Assembly (NCBI GenBank): GCA_900755035.1
Contig: CAAEEZ010000001.1
Location: 1 to 64,000, forward strand
Reading direction: 5' to 3'
Length of the DNA stretch: 64,000 nt
Source of the DNA: Clostridia bacterium
GTDB lineage: Bacteria; Bacillota; Clostridia; Christensenellales; CAAEEZ01
The notes under the pieces are model-generated. The model was not told the DNA's origin, made no database searches, and saw only the letters and a list, made by a program, of their open reading frames with translations. Each line of letters opens with the position of its first letter. Position 1 is the stretch's first letter. The translations under genes were made by a program, and so were the position numbers. Positions 9,351 through 18,446 of this stretch are shown in pieces.

Positions 9351-9420
9351 CTGTCGAAATAACGATATAAAACCGTGATTATGCTATAATAAGCAAAAAA
9401 TTAAATATTGAATTTGTAAT

Positions 9421-9446
9421 AAAAGGAACGAAAATTCGTTCCTTTT
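9421..9446. terminator. Bidirectional terminator between MBL hydrolase and trxA
   Basis: 12-bp perfect stem (9421-9432 with 9435-9446) with A-run on one side and T-run on the other, placed between convergent genes. Confidence 0.8.
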
Positions 9447-9465
9447 ATTTATGCTAAGTTAAACG

Positions 9466-9774
9466 CTATTGTAGTAGGCTTAGTATTTTTTCTTTTGATA
9501 TTACGCCTAACGATTTGTTTACGACTTTGCCGTCCTTAAACACAAGTAGAGTAGGTATACTCATAATGCCGTAATCAATAGCAAGCCCTGCTTCTTCGTC
9601 CACGTTTATTTTGCCAACGATAATATCGTCCGTTTCGTTTGCAATTTCGTCAACGATAGGCGCAAGCATTCTGCAAGGACCACACCAACTAGCCCAAAAG
9701 TCTACAAGAACGGGTTTTTCTGCTTTTAGTACTACGGACTCGAAATTGTCCTGAGTTATTTTTATTATTGCCAT
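9466..9774 (-). CDS. trxA: Thioredoxin
   Basis: 102 aa from the start at 9774, selected for its GGAGGAAA Shine-Dalgarno; the longer reading frame to 9831 adds 19 non-homologous residues. The active site WASWCGPC lies near residues 26-33, and the cis-Pro is in SIPTLLVF. It is a cytoplasmic disulfide reductant, monocistronic, convergent with the MBL gene. Confidence 0.95.
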   Translation of the reverse strand: MAIIKITQDNFESVVLKAEKPVLVDFWASWCGPCRMLAPIVDEIANETDDIIVGKINVDEEAGLAIDYGIMSIPTLLVFKDGKVVNKSLGVISKEKILSLLQ

Positions 9775-10045
9775 AGTTTCCTCCTTTTTCGTAGATGATA
9801 TAATGATAATATTTCCTTGTAAAAAAAGCAATAGACGAGGGAGAAGTTGATAATTTAATTTGAATTTATCGTTAATTTTTTTAATTTTTTGTTTTTTCGT
9901 CGTCTAGTTTTGGTGGCGTTGCGGGTGCTATGATAGGCAAAATCTATTAAAATGACTTAAAAAACAGGTTATTTGCAATATTTTATTGATAAATTTATAA
10001 ATATAATATAAAATAAGTTTGTCCAAAAGTGGATAAGGAGAGAAA

Positions 10046-12256
10046 ATGAGCGAATTATCGTACAAAACAGAGGCAAATAAATGGATAGAGGCGTTGCCGA
10101 TAGGTAACGGCAAAACGGGGGCAATGCTTTTTGGTAGTTTTACAAAAGAAAGAATTGCCGTAAACGACGGGACGTTGTGGTCGGGCTATCCAAAGCAAAA
10201 CGATAATCCTGAAAGCCTTGATAATCTTGAAAAAGCAAGGGAATTGCTAAGGCAAGGCAAATATAAAAAAGCCGACGTACTTATTAAGGACAAAATGAAG
10301 GGGGGATATAGCGAGTCCTATTTGCCACTTGGAGATATTTTTATAAGTTACGACGGGGCAAATGGCAATGATTACGAAAGGAAATTGTCCTTAGATAACG
10401 CAATTTTTTCAGCACGTAACGACAACGTAACGGTAGAAGCGTTTGCTAATTTTCCAAGCGACGTAATCGCATATAAAATAAATGCAAAAACGCCTATATC
10501 TTGCGTAATCACGCTTTCAAGCCAAATGCCAAGTAGCACCGTATTCGACGGCACTTTTTGTTTAATAGGTAGAGCGCCCGACGAAGTCGTGCCAAACTAC
10601 GTTTTTAACGCTAAAAACCCTATTAAGTACGACGAAGATAAAGGTATGGCGTTTTGTCTTGCGTTAGAGGTGGAAACAAGTGGCAAAAAAGAGAGTTTTA
10701 ACGATAAAATTAAGGTGGAAAACGCCAACGAAATAATATTGTATTTTGCCTCGGCAACAGGATTTATAGATAGTTATTCAATGCCGATAACCGATAAGGA
10801 AATAGTTAAGAATAAAGCGAAAGCAAAACTTGTTAATTTATGCTACGACAAGTTAAAAAAGGAGCATATTGCCGATTATCAAGCGATATATCAAAGGCAA
10901 AGCGTAAAAATTAGCAATACAAGCGGGAAGAGTAGTTTGCAACTACTTAACGACGCTAAAAACGGGGACGTTAGCAGCGAACTTATCGAGACGTTTTATA
11001 ATTTTGGCAAATATCTATTGATAGCGGGCAGTAGACAAGGTGGTCAAGCCCTTACCTTGCAAGGCTTGTGGAACGAAGATATTCGTCCTGCGTGGAGCAG
11101 TAATTACACGGTAAATATAAATACCGAAATGAACTATTGGCCGTCTATAAGGTGTAACCTTGTAGAATCGGTAGAGCCGTTTATAAATCTTGTGTACGAA
11201 CTGATTAAAACGGGCGAACACACTGCAAAAGTAAATTACGGGGTAAAAGGTTTTTGCTGTAATCACAACGTAGATATTTGGCGTAAAACTTCACCTGCCG
11301 TTGGGGCGTGCAACTTTATGTTCGAGCCGTTATGCGGTGCGTGGCTTGCAAACGAGGCTTACGAGCATTATAAAAACGGCAAACTAAGCCAATATGAAGA
11401 TAAAATAAAAGCGGTAGTTACTAAAACGGCAGAGTTTTTGGTTAGTTACCTTGTAAAAGAGGAGGGCTATTATATTATTACTCCGTCCACTTCGCCCGAG
11501 GCTGTATTTAGGCATAATCTTATAAATTGCAACGTCAGTGTGGCAACGGCGTTTGATATGGCGGTAACTAGACAAGCCCTTACTAATTACTTGGAAATAG
11601 ACGATAAGTCGGCGTTTAGTAAAGAAGTAGCAGAAAAATTAAATGCGTTGTATCCTATCAAGGTTGGTAGGTCGGGCATCAGCGAGTTTTACGACGACAA
11701 AAAAATCATAGACAAAGGGCATAGACATTTTTCGCCACTTTACGCATTTTATCCGTCTAGCCTAATAGGATATTATAAAAATCCTACTATGAGAGAGGCT
11801 GTTAGAAAACTATTTAACGAAAGAATTAGCCACTCCAAAAACCATATTGGTTGGAGCGCCGGTTGGGGAATATGTTTAGCAAGTAGATTGCGTGACGGCA
11901 AAACGGCAAGCGATATTATCAAAAGTTTGTTCAAAAATTCCGTGTTCGACAACCTATTCGACGCACACTTCCCTAGCATTTTCCAAATAGACGGCAACTT
12001 TGGATTCGTTGCAGGAATAAACGAGTCGCTACTTACGGTTGAGGACGGCGTTATCGAGTTTTTGCCCGCTAAAATAAAATATTTTGATAGTGGCGTAGTA
12101 AAAGGTATGGTAGTTAACGGAGTAACTATCGACTTTGAATTTAGTAACTACGTCGTTACTAAAATTACCACGACGGATAGTATAAGAGTAGTAAATAAAA
12201 ACATAGCGCAAAATTGCGTTTTTGAAGGAAATATAAAATTAGAGGAAAGAGAGTAG
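10046..12256 (+). CDS. GH95 family alpha-L-fucosidase (or alpha-L-galactosidase)
   Basis: 736 aa. The N-terminus matches the GH95 N-terminal domain (WIEALPIGNGKTGAMLFG followed by NDGTLWSG), and the (alpha/alpha)6 barrel shows LQGLWNEDIRPAWSSNY, NTEMNYWP and QIDGNFGFVAGINESL. GH95 enzymes remove alpha-1,2-fucose (some act on galactose) from host glycans such as 2'-fucosyllactose and H antigen. No signal peptide is visible, so it acts in the cytoplasm on imported oligosaccharides. It starts after GGAGA. It is first in an operon with a GH110-like galactosidase (1-nt gap) and an NahK-type kinase. Confidence 0.88.
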   Translation: MSELSYKTEANKWIEALPIGNGKTGAMLFGSFTKERIAVNDGTLWSGYPKQNDNPESLDNLEKARELLRQGKYKKADVLIKDKMKGGYSESYLPLGDIFISYDGANGNDYERKLSLDNAIFSARNDNVTVEAFANFPSDVIAYKINAKTPISCVITLSSQMPSSTVFDGTFCLIGRAPDEVVPNYVFNAKNPIKYDEDKGMAFCLALEVETSGKKESFNDKIKVENANEIILYFASATGFIDSYSMPITDKEIVKNKAKAKLVNLCYDKLKKEHIADYQAIYQRQSVKISNTSGKSSLQLLNDAKNGDVSSELIETFYNFGKYLLIAGSRQGGQALTLQGLWNEDIRPAWSSNYTVNINTEMNYWPSIRCNLVESVEPFINLVYELIKTGEHTAKVNYGVKGFCCNHNVDIWRKTSPAVGACNFMFEPLCGAWLANEAYEHYKNGKLSQYEDKIKAVVTKTAEFLVSYLVKEEGYYIITPSTSPEAVFRHNLINCNVSVATAFDMAVTRQALTNYLEIDDKSAFSKEVAEKLNALYPIKVGRSGISEFYDDKKIIDKGHRHFSPLYAFYPSSLIGYYKNPTMREAVRKLFNERISHSKNHIGWSAGWGICLASRLRDGKTASDIIKSLFKNSVFDNLFDAHFPSIFQIDGNFGFVAGINESLLTVEDGVIEFLPAKIKYFDSGVVKGMVVNGVTIDFEFSNYVVTKITTTDSIRVVNKNIAQNCVFEGNIKLEERE

Positions 12257-12257
12257 T

Positions 12258-13880
12258 ATGAGAGAGTTGTATGCAAAAGATTTTAACGTAAAAAACGGTG
12301 GGGACGTAACCTTAGCGCTAAAAGAAATGTTAGATGTTGCAAAAGCCGAAAAGGGCGAAAAGATTATAATTTTTGAAAAGGGAGAGTACAAACTTACAAA
12401 GGCAAACTCTACTAAATTAAGCCTTAATATAACCAACACGATAGGTGATAAAGAGTGGGTAAGCGGAGAGGAAAAAAGGATTTATTACACCCCGCTATAC
12501 GTAGATGGAATTGACGACCTTACGATAGATTTTGGTGGTAGCGTGCTAACTATTTACGGCAAAATGAATAACGCCGTAATAGTAAACAGCAAGAACGTTA
12601 CCTTGCAAAACGTGGAGATACGAACGGATAATCCCGACTTGCACGAAATAAAGGTGGTAAGTAAAAAGGGGCTTACTGTCGAGTACGAGATAGATAAGGA
12701 AAGCAAGTACGAAAAAAGGAGAGACGGCTACTATTTCGTGGGCGAGGACTACGAATTAAGTTTTAAGCATAAACCTATTACAACTTGGTGGGTAGGCGAC
12801 GTAAAGCCAAACACGCCTAACAAAATAAAAAGGTGCGGACACCCATTACTAATGTCTACTATCAAGGAAGTTGCGCCTTATAGGATTAAAGCGACGTATT
12901 TTAGACCGGTAAATTACGAAGTAGGCGAAAGATTTTACTTGTACGACGTAAGAAGAAAGAACGTGGGTATTTTTGCCGATAACTGTGAAAACTTCACGCT
13001 GAAAAACGTAAAACAAAGGTTTAATTATTCGCTTGCCGTAGTGTGTCAACATTGCCACAACGTAACTATCGATAGTGTAGATTTTAGCCCGATAGGTGAA
13101 AAACTAATGTGTTCTATTGCAGATTTTATACAAATTTGTATGTGCAGTGGCGACGTAGTGGTAAAAGATAGCAATTTCGAAGGCGCAGGCGACGACTGTT
13201 TGAACGTTCACGGCTTCCACTTTAAGATTAAAAATATAGAAGATAATAAACTGACCGTAAGTTTTAAGCATCCGCAAAGTTACGGCTTTTTGGCAATAGA
13301 CAAGGACGACGAAATAGTTTACGTAGAGCCGATGAGTCTAAAAGAAGTAGGCAAAGCGAAGGTGCTTAGCGCTAGAATGATTAGCGAGTACGATATAGAA
13401 GTTACCGTTGATAACGTAAGCCAAGCAAAAGTTGGGGACGTGATTGAGGATATTACAAAATGCCCTAACTTGCTATTTGAAAATAACAAGTTAAATAGGA
13501 TAATTACCCGTGGAATACTAATTACAACCCGTGGTAAAGTGGTGGTGCAAAACAATATTTTTAATAGCAATAGTATGCACGGAATACTTCTTTCTAACGA
13601 CGCAAGCAGTTGGTATGAAAGCGGTAGAGTAGAAGATATTACCATAAAGGGAAATACCTTTAATTCTACCGAAGGTTACGATATTTATATCAAACCCGAA
13701 AACGTAAAACACGAGGAGTATATCCACAAAAATATCACTATAATAAACAACGTATTTAATAGCGATTTAACGGGTGGAATTTACGTGAAGTCTAGCGATA
13801 ACGTGTTTATTAAAAATAACGAAATTCACGAGCAGAATTTTAGGATAGATAGTAAAAATTCAAACGTAGTAAAAGGCTAG
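12258..13880 (+). CDS. GH110-like parallel beta-helix glycosidase (alpha-1,3-galactosidase family)
   Basis: 540 aa right-handed beta-helix protein with many NVTLxNV / DITIKGNTF-type coils. The segment around residues 305-325 (FEGAGDDCLNVHG) resembles the conserved MGDDGINVHG segment with paired Asp in GH110 exo-alpha-1,3-galactosidases, enzymes that cleave terminal galactose from blood-group B and linear B structures. No signal peptide. It starts 1 nt after the GH95 stop. Family assignment is from motif and context; another beta-helix glycosidase family remains possible. Confidence 0.68.
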   Translation: MRELYAKDFNVKNGGDVTLALKEMLDVAKAEKGEKIIIFEKGEYKLTKANSTKLSLNITNTIGDKEWVSGEEKRIYYTPLYVDGIDDLTIDFGGSVLTIYGKMNNAVIVNSKNVTLQNVEIRTDNPDLHEIKVVSKKGLTVEYEIDKESKYEKRRDGYYFVGEDYELSFKHKPITTWWVGDVKPNTPNKIKRCGHPLLMSTIKEVAPYRIKATYFRPVNYEVGERFYLYDVRRKNVGIFADNCENFTLKNVKQRFNYSLAVVCQHCHNVTIDSVDFSPIGEKLMCSIADFIQICMCSGDVVVKDSNFEGAGDDCLNVHGFHFKIKNIEDNKLTVSFKHPQSYGFLAIDKDDEIVYVEPMSLKEVGKAKVLSARMISEYDIEVTVDNVSQAKVGDVIEDITKCPNLLFENNKLNRIITRGILITTRGKVVVQNNIFNSNSMHGILLSNDASSWYESGRVEDITIKGNTFNSTEGYDIYIKPENVKHEEYIHKNITIINNVFNSDLTGGIYVKSSDNVFIKNNEIHEQNFRIDSKNSNVVKG

Positions 13881-13889
13881 GGGGATAAT

Positions 13890-14669
13890 ATGCAAAAAAT
13901 CGTTGTTATAACGGGCGCAAGCGCAGGAATAGGCAAAGCGACGGCAAAATATTTTTTGGATAAGGGCGACAAAGTGTACAACCTTGCAAGACGCCCAAAC
14001 GAAGAAACCGAGAATATTACTTGCGACGTAAGTAAAAAAGAAGACGTAGAAAAGGCAATCAAAACCATATACGAAAAAGAAAAAAGAGTGGACGTGCTAA
14101 TTAACAGCGCAGGTATGGGCATAGCAGGGCCTGTGGAAACCACCGAAGAAGATGCTATTAGAAAGATATTCGACGTAAACTTTTTCGGCACGGTGTACGC
14201 TATTCAAGCAGTACTTCCCGTTATGAGAGAAGTAGGTGGCGGTACGATTATAAATCTAAGTAGCGCAGGCGCGCCGTTGTCGCTCCCGTTTCAAGCCTTT
14301 TATTCAAGTACGAAGTCGGCAGTAACTACTTTGTCCGAAGCGCTTAGATTAGAAGTAAAGCCCTACAATATAAAAGTTTGTAGCGTACTACCGGGGGACA
14401 TCGTTACCGAATTTACGAAAAACAGAGAAACGAACATACCCGATAGCGTGTACAAGGAGCGTGCTGAAAAGTCGGTTGGTAAAATGGCAAAAGACGAACT
14501 AAACGGTATGCAACCCGAAACCATTGCAAAACTGATATACAAAATGGCAAATAAAAAGAATCCGCCCGTTTACGTAGTTGGTGGAATGAGTTATAAATTT
14601 TTCGTATTATTATCAAGAATATTGCCAAAAAGATGGGTGGTAGCGCTTATCGGTAAATTATACGCATAG
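13890..14669 (+). CDS. SDR-family NAD(P)-dependent oxidoreductase
   Basis: 259 aa classical short-chain dehydrogenase. The nucleotide-binding TGASAGIGKAT lies at residues 7-17, NSAGMG around 80, and the catalytic triad is Ser in INLSSAG with YxxxK in FYSSTKSA. A C-terminal hydrophobic/basic segment is consistent with membrane association. Substrate unknown. It lies inside the glycan operon, 9 nt after the GH110-like gene. Confidence 0.85.
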   Translation: MQKIVVITGASAGIGKATAKYFLDKGDKVYNLARRPNEETENITCDVSKKEDVEKAIKTIYEKEKRVDVLINSAGMGIAGPVETTEEDAIRKIFDVNFFGTVYAIQAVLPVMREVGGGTIINLSSAGAPLSLPFQAFYSSTKSAVTTLSEALRLEVKPYNIKVCSVLPGDIVTEFTKNRETNIPDSVYKERAEKSVGKMAKDELNGMQPETIAKLIYKMANKKNPPVYVVGGMSYKFFVLLSRILPKRWVVALIGKLYA

Positions 14670-14681
14670 AAGGAGAAAGTC

Positions 14682-15761
14682 GTGAAAATACTAGAACAAT
14701 TTTGTTTAGAAGGTGAAATAGCAAATATATATCCTTACGGGGAAGGACATATCAATTCTACCTATAAGGTGGATATGAAAGATGGTAAATCTTACGTATT
14801 ACAAAAGATAAATACCTCAATTTTCAAAGATTACGTTGGAGTAATTAACAATATTTTGTTAGTTACCGATTATCTAAGGGGAATTATTAGAAGAAACGGG
14901 GGCGAAGTAGATAGAGAAACTATGACTTTGCTACCAACGATAGACGGCAAATACTACTACGTAGACGAAAACGGCGATTGTTATAGGATTTATTTGTTTA
15001 TCGAAGGCTCAAAGTGTTACCAAACGGCAACGAGTAAAGAGTTACTTGCAAGTTCGGGCAAAGCGTTCGGCAAGTTTATGGCAGACCTTGACGGTTTTGA
15101 CGCAACCAAACTTGCAGATATATTGCCACACTTTCACGAAACGCCCGTTAGGTACGAAAACTTTGAAAAGGCTGTAAAGGCGGACGTAAAGGGTAGATTA
15201 AGCAGAGTAGAAAACGAAGTGGAGTTTTATAGGGCAAGAAAGGATTTTTACTACACGATTACCGACCTACTAAGCCAAAATAAGATACCTACTAGGGTAA
15301 CTCATAACGACACTAAACTGAACAATATTCTGTTTGACGAAAAAACCGACGAAGCACTATGCGTTATCGACCTAGATACCATTATGGCAGGTAGTTTGCT
15401 TTACGATTTCGGCGATTCGGTTAGGTTTGGTTGCTCTACGGCAAAAGAGGACGAAGTAGACAAGGATAAGATACACTTCGATATGTCGCTTTACGAAAGT
15501 TATCTAAAAGGCTACTTAGAGGGAGCAGGCGACAAAATAACCAAAGAAGAAGTGGATAATTTGCATAACGGCGCAATTATGATGACGCTAGAATGTGGTA
15601 TGAGATTTTTGACCGACTATCTTGAAGGGGATACTTATTTTAAGACGGCATACCCCGAGCATAACCTAGTTAGAGCGACGTCGCAAATGTTGCTTGCAAA
15701 AGAGATGGAAGAAAGAAGCGAAGAGATGAAGGCGCTTGCCTACAAATATTATAGAGGTTAG
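14682..15761 (+). CDS. nahK: N-acetylhexosamine 1-kinase-like phosphotransferase (NahK family)
   Basis: 359 aa, GTG start behind AGGAGA. It matches bifidobacterial NahK in length and motifs: GEGHINSTY near the N-terminus, the Brenner-type catalytic loop THNDTKLNNILF, IDLDTIMAGSLLYDFGDS, ECGMRFLTDYLEGD, and YPEHNLVR. NahK phosphorylates GlcNAc/GalNAc at C1 after lacto-N-biose or galacto-N-biose phosphorolysis. With the two glycosidases upstream this points to intracellular use of mucin or milk-type oligosaccharides. The phosphorylase and the transporter are not in this window. Confidence 0.85.
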   Translation: MKILEQFCLEGEIANIYPYGEGHINSTYKVDMKDGKSYVLQKINTSIFKDYVGVINNILLVTDYLRGIIRRNGGEVDRETMTLLPTIDGKYYYVDENGDCYRIYLFIEGSKCYQTATSKELLASSGKAFGKFMADLDGFDATKLADILPHFHETPVRYENFEKAVKADVKGRLSRVENEVEFYRARKDFYYTITDLLSQNKIPTRVTHNDTKLNNILFDEKTDEALCVIDLDTIMAGSLLYDFGDSVRFGCSTAKEDEVDKDKIHFDMSLYESYLKGYLEGAGDKITKEEVDNLHNGAIMMTLECGMRFLTDYLEGDTYFKTAYPEHNLVRATSQMLLAKEMEERSEEMKALAYKYYRG

Positions 15762-15762
15762 T

Positions 15763-16506
15763 ATGAAAACGCAAATATCTTTTTGTAGCGTACTTGAAAA
15801 GGTGGACGATGCTTTAAGCAAGGATAATTTTCAAGAGGCTGAAAGAATACTTAATTATTGGGTGGGTCAAGCAGTTAGCGACGGTGATAAATCTACCGAA
15901 CTTAGCCTACTTAACGAACTAATTGGATTATACAGAAAGCAAAACGAAAAGGAAAAGGGGCTAGCAGTAGTTAGTCGCGCGCTAGTTATTTTAGACGAAC
16001 TTAAACTGACCGACCTAACTTACGGCACTGTGATGGTGAACGCTGCAACGGCGTACAAAGTATTTGGACTAACGGATAAAGCGTTAGAATTATACAATCT
16101 TGCAGAGGCCAATTACCGTCAAAACATAAGCGAAAACGACAAAAAATTTGCCGCTTTATATAACAACGAGGGCAGTTTATTTGCAAGCATTGGTAACGCT
16201 GAAAAAGCAACTGCGTGCTACGAAAAAGCCATTGCAATACTAGATAAAAGCGAAGGTAACGAATTAGAAAAAGCGATTAGTTTGCTAAATATTGCCGATG
16301 TAACCCCAAACGACGTCGAAAATGAAAGCAAAATAGATAAGCTAGTAGATAGCGCGTACGAACTATTTAACGCTAAGGGGCTAAAACGTGATAGTTACTA
16401 TTCGTTTGTTTGCAAAAAGTGTGCAAGCGCGTTTGGTTATTACGGTTATTTTTTGTACGAACAAGACCTGCTTGATAGGGCAAAAGAAATAGATGAACGG
16501 AATTAG
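15763..16506 (+). CDS. Tetratricopeptide repeat protein
   Basis: 247 aa from the ATG at 15763, which directly follows the nahK stop with an AGAGG-like site; the longer frame overlapping nahK is less likely. At least three TPR units are visible between residues 60 and 180 (for example ALELYNLAEANY, ATACYEKAIAIL). It overlaps the following DUF4037 gene by 14 nt, so the pair is probably functionally linked. Role unknown. Confidence 0.72.
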   Translation: MKTQISFCSVLEKVDDALSKDNFQEAERILNYWVGQAVSDGDKSTELSLLNELIGLYRKQNEKEKGLAVVSRALVILDELKLTDLTYGTVMVNAATAYKVFGLTDKALELYNLAEANYRQNISENDKKFAALYNNEGSLFASIGNAEKATACYEKAIAILDKSEGNELEKAISLLNIADVTPNDVENESKIDKLVDSAYELFNAKGLKRDSYYSFVCKKCASAFGYYGYFLYEQDLLDRAKEIDERN

Positions 16507-17419
16507 TTTAGCAAAAGAATTTTATACTAAAAACGTAAAACCGATGCTTGACGCTGAGTTTCAAGACGAAGCAAATAGAATTGCCGTAGGTATTTTTGGC
16601 AAAGGGTCGGAGTGTTTTGGTTTTGACGACGACGTGTCGAAAGACCACGACTACAAGGTGGGCGTTAGTTTGTTTATAACGGGCGAGGACGACGTAAAAT
16701 TCGGCTATAAACTTACTAGGGCTTACGGGAAATTGCCAAAGGAATTTATGGGCATAACCGCAAAAAGCGAAAGTTTGTTTGGCGTGGATAAATTCGGCGT
16801 AAATATTACTAGCAATTATTTTGAAAGTCTTATTGGTTTTAGTCAAATTCCTACCGAGTGGCAAGCGTGGTTTTACACGCCCGATTATGCGTTTAGCGAA
16901 GCAACTAACGGGGAAATTTTTAGAGACGACCTTGGCATCGTTACGGATTTTAGAAGGCGTTTAGTTAGCGATTTCCCTATCGACGTAAAACTTAAAAAAA
17001 TAGCGGGACACCTTGCTATAAGCTGTCAGGCAGGGCAATACAATTATAGTCGTATGATTAAGCACGGCGAGATTGCGGGATCTACCTTTGCGCTAAGTGA
17101 ATTTGCAAGCAATATTTTGCACGTAATATTTGCGCTAGAAGATAGATTTTTGCCATACTACAAGTGGCGACTACGTGCGTTAAAGCAGTTTGATAAGGAC
17201 GGTTTTTACGAAGATTTAACGAGTTTGCTTAGTATGGATAGCACCGAAAACAAAGCGGATTTAATAGAGAAAATTGCAGGAAAGGTGATAATAAAACTAA
17301 ATGAAAAAGGGTATTCTACCTCTAATAGCGACTACCTTGAAAACCACGCAATTAGCGTGCAGTCTAATATAAATCAAAGAGAGATAAGGGCGTTACATTT
17401 GATGGATTTTGGTGGCTGA
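16493..17419 (+). CDS. DUF4037 domain protein, nucleotidyltransferase-like
   Basis: 308 aa. The N-terminal segment IFGKGSECFGFDDDVSKDHDY has the GS...D.D layout of nucleotidyltransferase-fold DUF4037 proteins; the remainder is alpha-helical. The start lies inside the TPR gene. Function unknown, possibly nucleotide transfer to a small molecule or protein. It ends the glycan operon; a terminator follows at 17460. Confidence 0.72.
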   Translation: MNGISLAKEFYTKNVKPMLDAEFQDEANRIAVGIFGKGSECFGFDDDVSKDHDYKVGVSLFITGEDDVKFGYKLTRAYGKLPKEFMGITAKSESLFGVDKFGVNITSNYFESLIGFSQIPTEWQAWFYTPDYAFSEATNGEIFRDDLGIVTDFRRRLVSDFPIDVKLKKIAGHLAISCQAGQYNYSRMIKHGEIAGSTFALSEFASNILHVIFALEDRFLPYYKWRLRALKQFDKDGFYEDLTSLLSMDSTENKADLIEKIAGKVIIKLNEKGYSTSNSDYLENHAISVQSNINQREIRALHLMDFGG

Positions 17420-17459
17420 CATGCTAAAAGCATAGTAAAAGAAGATAGAGTAGTTTAAC

Positions 17460-17481
17460 AAAAGGGCGTTTGCCCTTTTTT
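17460..17481 (+). terminator. Rho-independent terminator of the glycan operon
   Basis: Stem AAAGGGC / GCCCTTT with a GTTT loop, followed by a T-run. Confidence 0.85.
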
Positions 17482-17684
17482 ATTTTATAAATTTATCGCA
17501 AAATATCAAATAGATTTATTGAATATTAAAACCATTGAAATTTACGTTACCACTTTTACAATAATTTAATGCTATTGAAAATTATCATATTACTAATTAT
17601 ACGTAATAACACGGTAATAAATGTAAAAAACGAATATTTTTGGTGTAAAAATAAAAAATCGTATATATTTTATTAGTTATTTTA

Positions 17685-17713
17685 TTGATAAGAGTATTAT
17701 ATCGTTATATAAT
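17685..17713 (+). promoter_or_regulatory. Sigma-A promoter of the two-component operon
   Basis: TTGATA at 17685-17690, 17-nt spacer, TATAAT at 17708-17713; the leader to the response regulator is about 57 nt. Confidence 0.65.
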
Positions 17714-17776
17714 TATTTTAAGTAAAATTAAGTTTGATGTAATATTTATTTAATTTTTAATTGAGCGGAGGTATAT

Positions 17777-18445
17777 ATGAGATTACTTGTAGTAGAGGAT
17801 GATGAAAAGTTATCTAAGATTTTGGCTGTTTCTTTAAGTCAAATTGGTGAAATCGACGTGGCAAATTCGGGCGAAAAGGCGCTTCAAATGGTGGAAAAAT
17901 CGTATTACGACCTAGTAATACTAGATTTAATGCTGGGCAATCTATCGGGTATGGAAGTACTTAGAGAGATAAGAAGAATGTATTTAATGCCCGTAATTAT
18001 ATTGTCGGCGCTTAGCGACGTAGACAAAAAGATAGAGTGTTTCAGGCTAGGGGCAGACGACTATATGACTAAGCCTTTTTCAAGGGAAGAACTTATCGTG
18101 CGTATCGAGGCTGCGCTTCGTAGAAGTGGCGGTAGTTTTAGTTGCACGGACTATAAGTTTGAGAATATGGAAATAAATTACGCAAACAAGATGCTAAAAA
18201 TCGACGGCGAATACGTAGAAATGAATAGGAAAACCTACGAAATACTAGAACTTTTAGTGCGCAATAAAGAGATTATCATGTCCAAGCAACAAATTTTCGA
18301 TAGAATTTGGGGCTACTATTCAACCACGGGAACGCAAGTTATCGAGATAAATATTTTTAGACTGCGTAAAATTTTAGAGCCGTACGGGCTAGATAAACAC
18401 TTAAAAACGATAAAGGCCACGGGATATATGTGGACGGAGAAATAG
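17777..18445 (+). CDS. OmpR/PhoB-family response regulator
   Basis: 222 aa. The receiver domain occupies residues 1-115, with the acidic pair VEDDE, phospho-acceptor Asp50 (VILDLML), and the conserved Lys in MTKPF. A winged-helix DNA-binding domain occupies 125-222. It starts after GGAGG. It is followed 1 nt later by a sensor kinase and then a lipoprotein, so it likely regulates a cell-envelope regulon including the downstream genes. Confidence 0.93.
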   Translation: MRLLVVEDDEKLSKILAVSLSQIGEIDVANSGEKALQMVEKSYYDLVILDLMLGNLSGMEVLREIRRMYLMPVIILSALSDVDKKIECFRLGADDYMTKPFSREELIVRIEAALRRSGGSFSCTDYKFENMEINYANKMLKIDGEYVEMNRKTYEILELLVRNKEIIMSKQQIFDRIWGYYSTTGTQVIEINIFRLRKILEPYGLDKHLKTIKATGYMWTEK

Positions 18446-18446
18446 T

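Larger units (their letters stand above)
17420..17776 (+). other. Gene-free region with terminator and promoter
   Basis: 357 nt, strongly AT-rich. It contains the terminator at 17460-17481 and the promoter at 17685-17713; no further ORF, tRNA or riboswitch-like structure was seen. Confidence 0.6.
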
